Below are positions 17,548 to 27,580 of a stretch of 64,000 nucleotides of DNA, one piece after another. Under the pieces are notes generated by a model. It made no database searches and was not told the origin of the DNA. It was given only the letters and a program-made list of their open reading frames with translations. The translations under genes and the position numbers were made by a program. This DNA comes from Motiliproteus sp041586735 (GTDB lineage: Bacteria > Pseudomonadota > Gammaproteobacteria > Pseudomonadales > Balneatricaceae): NCBI GenBank assembly GCA_041586735.1, contig JBFGZQ010000005.1, positions 124,001 through 188,000 on the forward strand, given 5' to 3'. Numbering within the stretch: the stretch's first letter is position 1; every line of letters begins with the position of its first letter.

Positions 17548-18828
17548 TTAGGTTGGTGGCAGCGGTTTCTTAGCAAAGAATTGTCCTGCTTGAGCACTAT
17601 CCTCCTCTGCAGACTGCTCATCCTGCTGGTCCGATTCCAATTCCAATTCGAATGGCAAGCTTGCTGAGGTTGCAGGCTCTGCAGTTTTGGCCTCGGCAGC
17701 GTCTTCGGCAACCTGGGTTGCTTTGCTACTGACCGCCTGATCGGCCGTTGTGGAGGTCTTGGCTTTACTAAGTAAACGCATCCGTAATGCCAGGTTGGTC
17801 TTGGAATCAGCGTTTTTGAGCGCCTCTTCGGTGCTGATGCGTCCCGCTTTCCAGAGGTTGAACAGGGCGAAATCGAAGGTTTGCATCCCGGACGTAGCCG
17901 ATTTTTCCATCACCTCTTTAATGTCATCAATCAGACCCTTCTTGATCAGCTCGGCAATTCTAGGCGAGCCTAGCAGGACTTCGATTGCCGCGGCGCGCTT
18001 GCCGTCGACGGTCGGCATCAGTCGCTGAGAAATAATGCCCTTCATGTTCAATGAGATATCAAGCAGTAGCTGCTTGTGGCGCTCCTCTGGGAAAAAGTTA
18101 ATGATGCGTCCCAGGGCCTGATTAGCATTATTAGCGTGTAGGGTCGACAGGCAGAGGTGACCAGTTTCGGCGAACGCCAGTGCGTGTTCCATCGTTTCGG
18201 CGCTGCGGATCTCGCCGATGAGGATTACATCCGGAGCTTGGCGTAGGGTGTTTTCTAGTGCGTCCTGGTAGGAGAGGGTATCGACGCCCACTTCACGCTG
18301 GTTAATGATCGACATTTTATGGCGGTGAACAAACTCAACCGGATCTTCGATGGTGATGATATGCCCGGCGCTGTGGGTGTTGCGATGGTCGATCAGTGAT
18401 GCCAGCGAGGTCGATTTTCCCGAACCCGTTCCGCCGACGAACAGGATCAGGCCGTTTTTTTCCATGATCAACTTGGACAGAATGTCGGGTAATCCCAATT
18501 TTTTAATGTCGGGAATCTCGGTTGAGATAGAGCGAACCACCATCGAATATTCATGCCGTTGGCGGAAGATATTGACCCGAAAGCGTCCGAGCCCCGGCTT
18601 TGACAGGGCCAGGTTCATCTCAGGGCGTTTCTCGAACTCCCGAATCTGCTCGTCGTCCATGATGGCGTAGGCGATCTCTTTAATCTCTCCGCGCTGCATC
18701 ACCTTATCGGCGATAGCGACTAGCTTGCCATGAATCTTGGCGCTGGGGTGGGCGTTGGTAGACAGAAATAGATCTGCACCATCGCGATCAACCAAAATTT
18801 CCAGATAACGGTCGAGCTCTTCAGACAT
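17548..18828 (-). CDS. pilU: type IV pilus retraction ATPase PilU
   Basis: A hexameric secretion ATPase that works with PilT in pilus retraction. The 426-residue product has Walker A (GGTGSGKS), the Asp box, Walker B (VILIGEIRS) and His box (GHLCLSTLHANNA). MSEELDRYLEILVDRDGADLFLS at the N-terminus is the PilU pattern. ATG at 18828 is chosen because GGAAC lies just upstream; a TTG four codons earlier has none. The last 60 residues are an acidic Gln/Glu-rich tail beyond the usual length. Unusually, pilT is not adjacent in this window. Confidence 0.9.
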   Translation of the reverse strand: MSEELDRYLEILVDRDGADLFLSTNAHPSAKIHGKLVAIADKVMQRGEIKEIAYAIMDDEQIREFEKRPEMNLALSKPGLGRFRVNIFRQRHEYSMVVRSISTEIPDIKKLGLPDILSKLIMEKNGLILFVGGTGSGKSTSLASLIDHRNTHSAGHIITIEDPVEFVHRHKMSIINQREVGVDTLSYQDALENTLRQAPDVILIGEIRSAETMEHALAFAETGHLCLSTLHANNANQALGRIINFFPEERHKQLLLDISLNMKGIISQRLMPTVDGKRAAAIEVLLGSPRIAELIKKGLIDDIKEVMEKSATSGMQTFDFALFNLWKAGRISTEEALKNADSKTNLALRMRLLSKAKTSTTADQAVSSKATQVAEDAAEAKTAEPATSASLPFELELESDQQDEQSAEEDSAQAGQFFAKKPLPPT

Positions 18829-19101
18829 AGCGTGTTCCAATTAGGTAGAGAGACCACGGTGATAGTGGCGTATCAATGCAGCTTCGAGTCGAGCATTGTA
18901 GCCTACTCATCGCCAGTATCATTTCGTATACGCCTTAATCTGCATTTATACCGTTATCTTCAATCGGCTTTCGGTGAAGCCGATGATTATTTGTCCGAGT
19001 AACGTACTGAAATACCCTTTCAGTGGCCAGATTGGCTTTCATCACTAACGGCCTGGGTGAATAATATCCTGGGATAGTTTTTCAGTGGCTATGGTTATCA
19101 C
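18829..19101. other. divergent spacer pilU / adenylate cyclase
   Basis: The 273-base spacer probably carries promoters for both divergent genes. An imperfect hairpin (AATCGGCTTTCGGTGAAGCCGAT) lies near 18962-18984. No well-matched sigma-70 hexamer pair or operator is recognised. Confidence 0.3.
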
Positions 19102-20742
19102 ATGATTCGACAGTTACGCTTGGCCACTGGCCTGATCTTGGTCTGTTTTGTAATTCTCCACCTCAGTAATCATGCTTTGGGGTTGATCTCGTTACCGATG
19201 ATGGAAAGCGTTTTGAGATGGTTCGTGGCTTTCTGGCACCAACCTCTGGCAACGCTGCTGTTATACGGCTCTTTGTTGATGCACTTTTTGCTGGCACTCT
19301 GGTCTCTTTACTGCCGGACGACGTTGCGGATGCCGGGGTGGGAGGCGCTGCAGTTACTGCTCGGGCTTTGCATTCCTCCCTTGCTGTTAGGGCATGTAAT
19401 AGGAACCCGCGTCAGTATTGAGTTAATGGATATTGTGCCCAGCTACGAGACTACGATCGGTATTCTTTGGACGGTTAACAATGGGGTGCTGCGTCAAAGC
19501 GCTTTGATCTTGATCGTCTGGCTGCATCTATTACTGGGGCTCCATTATTGGTTACGGCTGCGTCCAGGCTATCTTCGCTGGCAGCCATTATGGCAGTTGC
19601 TGGCGACCCTGCTGCCAATGCTGTCATTGCTTAGTTTTTACAGAATGGGGTACCAGCTGGGTGAGGTCGACCTGGTAGCGCGTGCAGCCAGATTGATCAC
19701 CGAGTATCCGCAACAGATGGCCCTGCTTAAGGGGCTGGATAATCAGCTCCTGCTCGGCTATCTCGGTGTCTTGGCGCTGGTCTGCAGTGCGCGTTATGTC
19801 CGGCGTGTAATTCAGATCCGTTTTGGTGCCGTGACTATCGAGCATCCGCTTCATGGTCTGATCACTGCTCGTCGTGGCCAGACGTTACTGGAAGCCCTGC
19901 GTAATGCACAGGTGGCACACTCGTCGGTGTGTGGTGGTCGTGCACGCTGTACCACCTGCCGAGTTCGTATCACCCGAGGCTTAGAACTGCTTGAGCGAGC
20001 CGAGGAGGCCGAACAGAAAGCATTGGCTGGAATCCAGGCGGGCCCCAATATACGTCTGGCCTGTCAGGTCCGGCTACATCATGATATCGCTATCGTACCG
20101 TTAATTCCTCCAGAATCTGGGATGCTGTACGTGCGCAAGCCCGGTGGTGTCGAGGGGCAGGAGCAGTTTGTTACAGTGTTGTTTATCGATCTGCGCGAAT
20201 CCACCGCACTGGCTGAGCAGCGCTTACCCCATGATGTGGTTTTTATTTTTAACCAGTTCTTTGCCGAGATGGCTGAAGCACTACACCAGACCGGAGGCCA
20301 TTACGCGCAATTCAATGGTGATGGTCTGATGGCGCTGTATGGTTTGGAAGGCGACCCTGTGACAGGGGCGCATCAAGCGCTGTTGGGCGCACAGCAGATG
20401 CTGTCACGCTTGCAGCGCCTCAATCAACGCATAGGTTTGGAGTTGCAGCGGCCATTGCGGGTCGGCATCGGGATCCATAGTGGTGAGGCGATTGTGGGGA
20501 TGATGGGGCCGCCGGGGGCACCGATTTTGTCGGCTATCGGTGATACCATTAATATCGCTGCACGGCTGGAGTCAGCGACTAAGGAGTTTGACGTGCCATT
20601 GATCTTTTCCAAAGAGAGCGCAGAGCTGTCTGGGCTCTTATTATCGTCGCTGGAAATGGCTCCTATTAAGATCCGTGGACGGAGTCAATTAATGGATGTG
20701 GTGGTGGTTCGAGATCCCTTAGCGTTACAGGTCGAGCCTTAA
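19102..20742 (+). CDS. membrane adenylate cyclase with ferredoxin domain
   Basis: This 546-residue protein joins three modules. Residues 1-235 form about six membrane helices with several conserved-looking His (20, 24, 61, 98, 142, 148), like a succinate-dehydrogenase cytochrome b anchor. Residues 240-335 form a plant-type [2Fe-2S] ferredoxin with Cys277, Cys283, Cys286 and Cys321. Residues 350-540 form a class III cyclase with metal Asp363 (FIDLRE), Asp407 (NGDG) and IGDTINIAARLES. Known relatives (CyaC-like) are redox- or haem-controlled, so it likely turns membrane redox state into cAMP. Confidence 0.85.
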   Translation: MIRQLRLATGLILVCFVILHLSNHALGLISLPMMESVLRWFVAFWHQPLATLLLYGSLLMHFLLALWSLYCRTTLRMPGWEALQLLLGLCIPPLLLGHVIGTRVSIELMDIVPSYETTIGILWTVNNGVLRQSALILIVWLHLLLGLHYWLRLRPGYLRWQPLWQLLATLLPMLSLLSFYRMGYQLGEVDLVARAARLITEYPQQMALLKGLDNQLLLGYLGVLALVCSARYVRRVIQIRFGAVTIEHPLHGLITARRGQTLLEALRNAQVAHSSVCGGRARCTTCRVRITRGLELLERAEEAEQKALAGIQAGPNIRLACQVRLHHDIAIVPLIPPESGMLYVRKPGGVEGQEQFVTVLFIDLRESTALAEQRLPHDVVFIFNQFFAEMAEALHQTGGHYAQFNGDGLMALYGLEGDPVTGAHQALLGAQQMLSRLQRLNQRIGLELQRPLRVGIGIHSGEAIVGMMGPPGAPILSAIGDTINIAARLESATKEFDVPLIFSKESAELSGLLLSSLEMAPIKIRGRSQLMDVVVVRDPLALQVEP

Positions 20743-20917
20743 TTGGCATATATAAGGGTGGATATCTCTCCAGGACAGGGACGAGATGCTTATGCGCGGT
20801 AGCTTGCTAAGGTTAATCAGAAGCACACCGTGCTCGGATACTGCGATGGTCAGGAGGGTGGAGGATGGGCTTGATCAAGTCTTTAAACGTTAAACGGTTA
20901 TCGACCACGGAGAACAC

Positions 20918-21877
20918 ATGAGCCTAGAGCACCTTCATGCTAATGCTGATGCGGTGGCTCAACAAGCGCTGAAAAGCGCCTTGGCTGAGCTAGAAACGAT
21001 CATTTTGGGCAAGCCCCATCAGCTCCGATTAGCCTTAGCCTGCTTGTTGGCCCGCGGTCATCTGCTGATCGAAGATCTTCCGGGTATGGGGAAAACCACT
21101 CTGGCTCAGGCGCTGGCCCGCGTCTTGGGGATCGACTGTAATCGGGTGCAGTTTACCAGTGATCTGCTACCTGCCGATATTATCGGTGCCTCGATATTTA
21201 ATGCCCACGAGCAGTGTTTTCAATTCAAGCCCGGACCTATCTTCACGCCGCTATTGCTGGCTGATGAGATCAACCGTGCCACCCCCAAAGCCCAGAGTGC
21301 GCTGTTGGAGGCGATGGAGGAGCGTCAGGTGTCGGTTGACGGTGAATCCCTGACGTTACCGCAACCCTTTTTCGTCATCGCGACCCAGAATCCACTCAGT
21401 CAGATGGGCACATTTGCGCTGCCAGAATCGCAACTCGACCGGTTCTTAATGCGCATAGAGTTGGGCTATCCCGATAATCAAGCCGAGCGGCAGTTGCTAC
21501 GAGGGCAGAATCCTCGTCAGCGCTTAGCGAAGCTCAGCTGTCAACTGCCGTTATCGCAGCTTCAGTGTTTGCAACTTAAAGTTGATCAGATCCATCTGTC
21601 CGAGCCGTTGTTGGATTATGTGCAGCGGCTAGTCAATTTTAGCCGTCAAAGTAATGAGTTTGAAATGGGTCTATCACCGCGTGGGGCGCTGGCATTGGTA
21701 CGCTGTGCGCGAGCCTGGGCGCTGCTGGAGGGGCGTGATTATGTGACCCCTGAAGATGTCCAGCAGGTCTTGGCGCCCGTGGTGGAGCATCGTTTGCGTG
21801 GTGATCTGGACACCACCGGGCATCGGGGCACCAGCCTAGCGCGATTGCTGCTCGATGCTGTCGAGGTGGTGGCCTAA
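20918..21877 (+). CDS. MoxR-family AAA ATPase
   Basis: A 319-residue MoxR ATPase, a chaperone-like assembly factor. Walker A is GMGKTT with LIEDLPG before it, Walker B is LLADEINRATPKAQSALLEAMEE (split over residues 110-132), and sensor motif ATQNPL follows. The C-terminal helical lid ends with VEHRLRGDL. It heads the classical moxR-DUF58-tgpA cluster, with the DUF58 gene beginning at once after its stop. Confidence 0.92.
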   Translation: MSLEHLHANADAVAQQALKSALAELETIILGKPHQLRLALACLLARGHLLIEDLPGMGKTTLAQALARVLGIDCNRVQFTSDLLPADIIGASIFNAHEQCFQFKPGPIFTPLLLADEINRATPKAQSALLEAMEERQVSVDGESLTLPQPFFVIATQNPLSQMGTFALPESQLDRFLMRIELGYPDNQAERQLLRGQNPRQRLAKLSCQLPLSQLQCLQLKVDQIHLSEPLLDYVQRLVNFSRQSNEFEMGLSPRGALALVRCARAWALLEGRDYVTPEDVQQVLAPVVEHRLRGDLDTTGHRGTSLARLLLDAVEVVA

Positions 21878-21881
21878 GGCG

Positions 21882-22934
21882 ATGCCGGGGCGTCGCGAGG
21901 AGTTTTTTTCGGCCCTGGGCCTGAGGCGCAAACTACAACAATGCTCAGCGGGTTGGTTGAATCGGCGTCTTCCCCGTAGCCACTCTGCCACACTCAATCA
22001 ACGCCGTATCTTTATCCTTCCCACCCGTAACGGCCTCTATTTTTTACTGATGACAGTGGTGCTGTTTCTAGGGGGTATTAACTACGCTAACAGCTTGATC
22101 TTGCTCGTAGCATTAATGTTGGTGAGCCTGTTTCTGGTTGCCATTCTGCACACCTACGCCAATCTCTCTGGGTTGACACTGGAGTCCGGTCGAACCCAGC
22201 CGGCATTTGTTGGTCAGGAGGCGGCTATCGGCATCCGCCTGCATAGCGGTCGCCGGGAGCACCAGTCTATTCAACTGAGCTGGCCGGGTCTGTTGCCACA
22301 GCGCCTGGATCTGGTCGATAACGCAAGCTGCGCTATCAAGTTGCTGCTCCCCGTGACGCAGCGCGGACTTTGCCGTCCTCCCCGATTACGGGTAGAAAGC
22401 TGCTATCCACTGGGCTTGTTGCGTGCCTGGAGTTGGGTCGCTCTAGACAGCCAGTGCCTGGTTTACCCCCAAGCGATCGAGGACAGCTACCCGTTACGTG
22501 ACGCACGAGGAGGCGGTCAGGGTGAGCGTCTGGCGCAGCAGGGCAGTGACGACTTTGATGGCTTGCGCCGTTACCAGGACGGTGACAACCCGCGCCGTAT
22601 CGCCTGGAAAAGCTATGCCCGTGAGGGGCGTTTATACACTAAGGTTTTTGCCAGTTACAGCGCCGAGGCGCATTGGCTGGAGTGGGGTGCCTACGCGGGT
22701 ATGGCGCAGGAGGCGCGGCTGAGCCGGCTCTGTTATTGGGTGTTGAGGCTTAATCAGCAGCAGCGCCGATTTGGGCTGCGCCTTCCCGGCGTTGAGTTGC
22801 CCCCCGATTATGGCGATCCGCACCGGCTGCGTTGTCTCAAGGCCTTGGCGCTCTATGGCTTGGGTGTCGATGGCGGCTTGGCTGACAACGCCGTGACCAG
22901 GGCGCCATCGTCGCGGGTGGAGCCCTCTGCATGA
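21882..22934 (+). CDS. DUF58 domain protein
   Basis: The product (about 350 residues) has two membrane helices near the N-terminus (TRNGLYFLL.. and NSLILLVALMLV..) and a soluble C-terminal DUF58 region with DFDGLRRYQDGDNPRRIAWK, the signature of this family. An in-frame ATG at 21855 inside moxR is an alternative start; 21882 follows the moxR stop directly. DUF58 proteins pair with MoxR ATPases and transglutaminase-like proteins; the biochemical role is unknown. Confidence 0.85.
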   Translation: MPGRREEFFSALGLRRKLQQCSAGWLNRRLPRSHSATLNQRRIFILPTRNGLYFLLMTVVLFLGGINYANSLILLVALMLVSLFLVAILHTYANLSGLTLESGRTQPAFVGQEAAIGIRLHSGRREHQSIQLSWPGLLPQRLDLVDNASCAIKLLLPVTQRGLCRPPRLRVESCYPLGLLRAWSWVALDSQCLVYPQAIEDSYPLRDARGGGQGERLAQQGSDDFDGLRRYQDGDNPRRIAWKSYAREGRLYTKVFASYSAEAHWLEWGAYAGMAQEARLSRLCYWVLRLNQQQRRFGLRLPGVELPPDYGDPHRLRCLKALALYGLGVDGGLADNAVTRAPSSRVEPSA

Positions 22935-24955
22935 GGACCACCCCGCAGTTCCAGATCCCCCGCAATGGCTTGATCTGGCTATTGGCGTCGATGTTCTTTG
23001 CTATCGCTCCTCACGTGACCCGACTGCCCGTCTGGGTCACGCTGGTCTGCCTGTTATGCGGCTTGTGGCGGGTGATGATCTACCGGGGGCGCTGGGCATT
23101 ACCCAATGGTTGGATCCGAACGCTGTTGGTGTTTTCCGGGGGTAGCGCGGTATTTGCCCATTACGGCACCCTGGTCGGACCCGAAGCCGGATCGGCGCTG
23201 CTTATTTTGGGATTTTGCTTCAAGTTGATGGAGACTCACCAGTTACGCGATGCCTTTATCGTGGTGATCCTGGGTTATTTGGTGGTGGCGGTATCGTTCT
23301 TCTTTGATCAATCGATGCTCGCCAGCGCTTACATGGTGCTGGTCAGCATCCTGGTCACCACGGCACTACTGGGGCTTAATCAGTCGCCGCTGCATACCCG
23401 CCCTTGGCGGACGCTGATGGCGAGTCTGCGGTTGCTCGGGCATAGCCTGCCGGTGATGCTGCTGCTGTTTGTGTTGGTGCCCCGAATTGCTCCGATCTGG
23501 TCGTTGGATCTGGGAGGGAGCGGTGCCAAAACCGGCTTAAGTGAGCGGATGACCCCAGGCGATATCGCCCAGCTGAGCCGCTCTTCCGAGCTGGCATTTC
23601 GGGTTGAGTTTGAACCGGGCTCTGCGATGCCTCCGCCCTCGCAACGCTACTGGCGGGCGCTGGTGCTGCACCACTATGATGGCACCAGCTGGAGTCGTGA
23701 TGGCGTCGACATGGATACGGCTCCCCAGGTGCAATGGGGTGGTGTGGTGAGCGCCTGGTCCCCCGAGATCAGCGCTGAACTGACCCGCTATCGCTACCGG
23801 GTGATGATGCAGCCGACCGATCAGCGTTGGCTGTTTGCGCTGGCGTGGGCGCGCAGCGACACCCAGGGCGTGGGGAGCAGCCGGGATTATCGGCTGTTAA
23901 GGCGTCATCCGGTCAGTCAACCCTTTAGTTATCGGGTCGAGTCGTTTAGCGGCGCCGCTCTGGAACCCAAGGGTTTGTTGCCTGGGTTGCGGCAGTTAAA
24001 CCTGCAGCTTCCCGAAAACGGTGACCCGCGCGCCCGCGCGTTAGCGCAGCGAATGCGCGCAGACTCGCGTTCGACCGAGGCCTATGTAGCGGCGGTGTTG
24101 AATCTGTTCCGGCAGCAGCCGTTCCGCTACACGCTCAACCCGCCGCTGCTCCGTGGCGATCGTATCGACCAGTTTCTGTTTGCTAGCCGCAGTGGTTTTT
24201 GCAGCCATTATGCCAGCGCGTTCGTCTTTCTTATGCGTGCGGCTGGGCTGCCCGCACGTGTGGTCGCAGGCTACCAGGGCGGAGAGATTAATCCCCTGGG
24301 TGGCCACCTGCTGGTGCATCAGTTTGATGCCCATGCCTGGGCGGAGGTGTGGCTGCCCGATAAAGGCTGGATTAGAGCGGACCCCACCGCCTATGTCGCG
24401 CCGGAGCGGGTGGAGCAGGGGATTGAGCAGGCCTTGAGCGGAGAAGATCGCTTTCTCGAGCGCAGCCTGTTCTCTCCGCTGCGCTACCGCCATCTGGCCT
24501 GGGTTAGTCAGCTACGGCTAAGCTGGGATTATGTGAACTATGCTTGGCAGCGGTTGGTGGTCAACTATGATGCGCAGGCGCAGCAGCGCCTGTTATCGCG
24601 ATTTTTTGAGCGGCTCGATCTGCATTTGTTGGGGCTGGTGTTGCTGCTGGCGGTAGGGTTGATGATGGCCCTATTATCGATCTGGCTGTTGGGGCTTGAC
24701 CGTAGCCACACCGCGCTCGATCCGCGGTTGCGTACATATCAGCGGCTGTGTCGAAAGATGAGCCGGCGCGGGTTGGCGGTGAACAGTGCAGAAACCCCCG
24801 CGGATTACCTGGCGCGGTTGCGTCTACAGCGCCCCGAATTGACGGCTACATTGCTGCAGATTGAACGGCTATTGATCCCCCTGTTATATGCACAGCAACG
24901 GACGGATCAGGCACCAGAGTTAGCCCGGCTCAGGAAACTGATCGGTGCGCTGTAG
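22931..24955 (+). CDS. tgpA: TgpA-like transglutaminase, DUF3488
   Basis: A 674-residue inner-membrane protein with about six N-terminal helices (1-200), a periplasmic transglutaminase-like domain, and another helix near 555. The catalytic triad pattern is visible: Cys in SRSGFCSHYASAF, His in QFDAHAWAEVW and Asp in IRADPTAY. P. aeruginosa TgpA is the closest known relative and is essential there. The start overlaps the DUF58 stop by four bases (ATGA), marking an operon. Confidence 0.9.
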   Translation: MRTTPQFQIPRNGLIWLLASMFFAIAPHVTRLPVWVTLVCLLCGLWRVMIYRGRWALPNGWIRTLLVFSGGSAVFAHYGTLVGPEAGSALLILGFCFKLMETHQLRDAFIVVILGYLVVAVSFFFDQSMLASAYMVLVSILVTTALLGLNQSPLHTRPWRTLMASLRLLGHSLPVMLLLFVLVPRIAPIWSLDLGGSGAKTGLSERMTPGDIAQLSRSSELAFRVEFEPGSAMPPPSQRYWRALVLHHYDGTSWSRDGVDMDTAPQVQWGGVVSAWSPEISAELTRYRYRVMMQPTDQRWLFALAWARSDTQGVGSSRDYRLLRRHPVSQPFSYRVESFSGAALEPKGLLPGLRQLNLQLPENGDPRARALAQRMRADSRSTEAYVAAVLNLFRQQPFRYTLNPPLLRGDRIDQFLFASRSGFCSHYASAFVFLMRAAGLPARVVAGYQGGEINPLGGHLLVHQFDAHAWAEVWLPDKGWIRADPTAYVAPERVEQGIEQALSGEDRFLERSLFSPLRYRHLAWVSQLRLSWDYVNYAWQRLVVNYDAQAQQRLLSRFFERLDLHLLGLVLLLAVGLMMALLSIWLLGLDRSHTALDPRLRTYQRLCRKMSRRGLAVNSAETPADYLARLRLQRPELTATLLQIERLLIPLLYAQQRTDQAPELARLRKLIGAL

Positions 24956-25266
24956 GGGGTGTGTATTAACGGCAGCAGGGTCTTAGCTGTTAAACCTTAT
25001 CTCAATTGATATGAGTTGTTTCGCATTAACTATTCTTTATAATATATTGAATAAATAGATTTTTACTGGGTTGTCAGAACCCTGCGTAACTTGCGTCTAG
25101 GCGGTTTTGGCGTTCCAGGCGCACAGTGCAATAAAGTGACGGCGATGCGGACCAAGTCCGGCTATTATAGGGTTTGAAAGGGTACCAATCAGATCCGCCT
25201 GGATCTTAGCGTTATGGTGATCCAAGAGCCCCAGCGTAGCCCTAGAGTCCCTATAGTGAGTGAGCT
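24956..25266. other. AT-rich spacer before EAL gene
   Basis: An AT-rich patch (about 25000-25070) with a TATAAT near 25039 could hold a promoter, but no well-spaced -35 is clear. No gene, repeat or riboswitch fold is recognised in the 311 bases. Confidence 0.35.
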
Positions 25267-26982
25267 ATGTTAACCCTCAGCACGTCGACTCAAGCTTCTT
25301 TATTTACCGGGCGTAGCCTGGGGCTTGATCAACTGCATACGCTGTTTGATCTTTCTCCGCTTTCGGTACTGGTTGCCGATAGTGACGGGGTGATCTGTTA
25401 TGTCAATGTGGCCTGCTGCCAGGGATCGGGTTATTCGGCCTCGGAGCTGCTAGGCAATCATTGTGAGCTGTTGCGCTCGGAATTAACCCCAGACCCGGTG
25501 TATCTATCACTCAACCAAGCGCTGTGTCGCGACGGGCGCTGGAGTGGCGAACTCTGCAGTCGTAGCCATAACGGCAAACCCTGCTGGCAACGGGTGCATG
25601 TGTCTCTGTTTAATGGTCCCAATAAATCTCCACATACATTGATGCTGATGGAGGACCTGGTCGAACGGCTTGAGTATGAACAGTGGTTATTTAAACATTC
25701 GGGGATCGATGCACTGACGGGGCTGCCGACTCGGGTGCAGGTTTACGAACTGCTCTGCCAGCAGATTGAGTTAACCCACGTTGCGGCTCCCTGTATCGGG
25801 CTGTTGAGTCTCGATATCTACCGTTTCAAACAGTTTAACGAGAGTCTGGGGCACAGCGCGGCCGATCAGTTGCTGATTGCGGTGTCCAAGCGTCTTAAGC
25901 AGCGTCTTCAGGTAAATGACCGGCTATGTCGTCTGGGTGGCGATCAATTTGTGTTACTGGCTGCTAAGCAGGCTGACAAGCAGGCCGTGGGCGTACTGGC
26001 AGCCTCGATTAGAGATGATTTTTCGGTGCCCTTTAGCATTGCAGGGGACAAGATTTTTGTCGGCTTGAGTATCGGTGTGGCGGTGTTCCCTGACGATGGG
26101 CGGGACCCGGTGTCGCTGTTCCGGCATGCCGATACCGCGCTATACCGTGCCAAAAAACAGGGCCGTAATAGGATCTCGATGTTTGTACCCGAGCTTGAGC
26201 AGCAAGCATTACAGCATCAGTATCTGGAGTCCGAATTTCGCTTTGCCCTCGAGCGTGATGAGCTCGCGGTGCACTATCAGCCGCTGGTTAATCTGGATGG
26301 CAAGGTACAGGGAGCGGAAGCCGTGATGCGCTGGCACAGTCCGAGCATGGGGTTGGTCTCCCCGGAACGGTTTGTGCCGTTGGCTGAAGTGATCGGGATG
26401 ATACATCTGATCGGTCACTGGTGTTTGGATCAGGCGTGTCAGCAAGCCAGAAACTGGATGGACCGTGCCGACGGCCCCGCGTTTGTCGCCGTTAATGTGT
26501 CGCCACTGCAGCTGTGCCATAGCAACTTTGTCGAGACCGTGGTCGCGGTACTCGACAAATACCAGTTACCCGCAGCCCGGCTTGAACTGGAGGTCACCGA
26601 AGGGGTGCTGGTGGAGAATCGGGAACAGGCTGCCAGTCGGCTCGATCAGCTGAGTCGTGCGGGCGTTAAGCTCTCGATTGATGACTTTGGTACCGGCTAC
26701 TCCTCGTTGAGTTACCTGCAGCATTTTCCATTTAATACCCTGAAGATTGATCGTAGTTTTATTACCGATACTCCTGGCAATCGAGGCAGTGCTAAGCTGG
26801 TCAAGGCGATCGTGGCGATGGCCAAGAGCCTGGACCTGCAGCTGGTCGCGGAAGGGGTTGAAACCAGCGAACAGGTCACTTTTCTACAGGCGTTAGGTTG
26901 TGATCTGTTGCAGGGCTACTATTTTTCACCGGCCTTACCCGCGGCTGATTTTTTGACCTGGCTCGAGCAGCGGAATCGATAG
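25267..26982 (+). CDS. PAS-GGDEF-EAL c-di-GMP protein
   Basis: A 571-residue signalling protein with PAS (about 20-135), GGDEF (145-300) and EAL (310-565) domains. The GGDEF loop reads GGDQF and lacks the RxxD I-site, so cyclase activity is doubtful. The EAL domain keeps its catalytic set: E in EAVMRW, N in AVNVSP, E in LEVTEG, DDFGTGYSS, K in LKIDRSF, and E in VAEGVET. It is therefore probably a c-di-GMP phosphodiesterase, perhaps GTP-activated. No membrane helix is seen, so it should be cytoplasmic. Confidence 0.88.
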   Translation: MLTLSTSTQASLFTGRSLGLDQLHTLFDLSPLSVLVADSDGVICYVNVACCQGSGYSASELLGNHCELLRSELTPDPVYLSLNQALCRDGRWSGELCSRSHNGKPCWQRVHVSLFNGPNKSPHTLMLMEDLVERLEYEQWLFKHSGIDALTGLPTRVQVYELLCQQIELTHVAAPCIGLLSLDIYRFKQFNESLGHSAADQLLIAVSKRLKQRLQVNDRLCRLGGDQFVLLAAKQADKQAVGVLAASIRDDFSVPFSIAGDKIFVGLSIGVAVFPDDGRDPVSLFRHADTALYRAKKQGRNRISMFVPELEQQALQHQYLESEFRFALERDELAVHYQPLVNLDGKVQGAEAVMRWHSPSMGLVSPERFVPLAEVIGMIHLIGHWCLDQACQQARNWMDRADGPAFVAVNVSPLQLCHSNFVETVVAVLDKYQLPAARLELEVTEGVLVENREQAASRLDQLSRAGVKLSIDDFGTGYSSLSYLQHFPFNTLKIDRSFITDTPGNRGSAKLVKAIVAMAKSLDLQLVAEGVETSEQVTFLQALGCDLLQGYYFSPALPAADFLTWLEQRNR

Positions 26983-27010
26983 CGAAGCGTGCATAAGGGG
27001 AGAGGCTAGC

Positions 27011-27580
27011 ATGAGGCCAATAATGAGACGAGTGTTTGGGCTGTTCGGCGGGCTAACGCTGCTGGGCTTGTTAGTCTTGAGCGGTTGCACTTCGCAGCGG
27101 ATGCTGGAAAGCGATCTGGGGCTTGATGATGCGCCCGACTGGGTCAACATCGGTACCCAGGCCGTGGCTAACGAAGCGGGGCGTTTACTGCAAGGGGTGG
27201 GTATGGCTGCGGCTATGAACGATATGTCGTTGCAGCGCAGTACCGCAGATAATCGTGCGCGAGCCGAGATTGCGCGTATCCTCTCACTGTATGTTGACAG
27301 TACGATTAAGGACTACAGTGCAGCCTCGGGCGGCGAGAACAGCGCGGCTATTGAACAAGCGCTGCACAGCTCTACGCGGACGCTGTTATCTGGGGCGCGG
27401 ATTATCGCGCGCTGGCTGAATCCGGATAACGGCGATCTTTATGCCTTTGCCGAGCTAGACATGCAGCAGATCGAACAGCTACTGTTAACTTCGACGGCGT
27501 TATCTTCTGAATTACAGAGATATATCGCCGACCACTCCGATAACACTTTTAAACAACTGATGCAGGACTCTCACCAATGA
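27011..27580 (+). CDS. LPP20-family lipoprotein
   Basis: The 189-residue product has a signal peptide with lipobox LSGC (Cys26) and an LPP20-like domain with WVNIGTQ, LLQGVGMA and ADNRARAEIARIL. GGGAGAGG precedes the ATG. It is first in a four-gene lipoprotein cluster; its stop overlaps the lpoB start by four bases. Function is unknown; in related genera this cluster is linked to the outer membrane and peptidoglycan synthesis. Confidence 0.78.
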   Translation: MRPIMRRVFGLFGGLTLLGLLVLSGCTSQRMLESDLGLDDAPDWVNIGTQAVANEAGRLLQGVGMAAAMNDMSLQRSTADNRARAEIARILSLYVDSTIKDYSAASGGENSAAIEQALHSSTRTLLSGARIIARWLNPDNGDLYAFAELDMQQIEQLLLTSTALSSELQRYIADHSDNTFKQLMQDSHQ

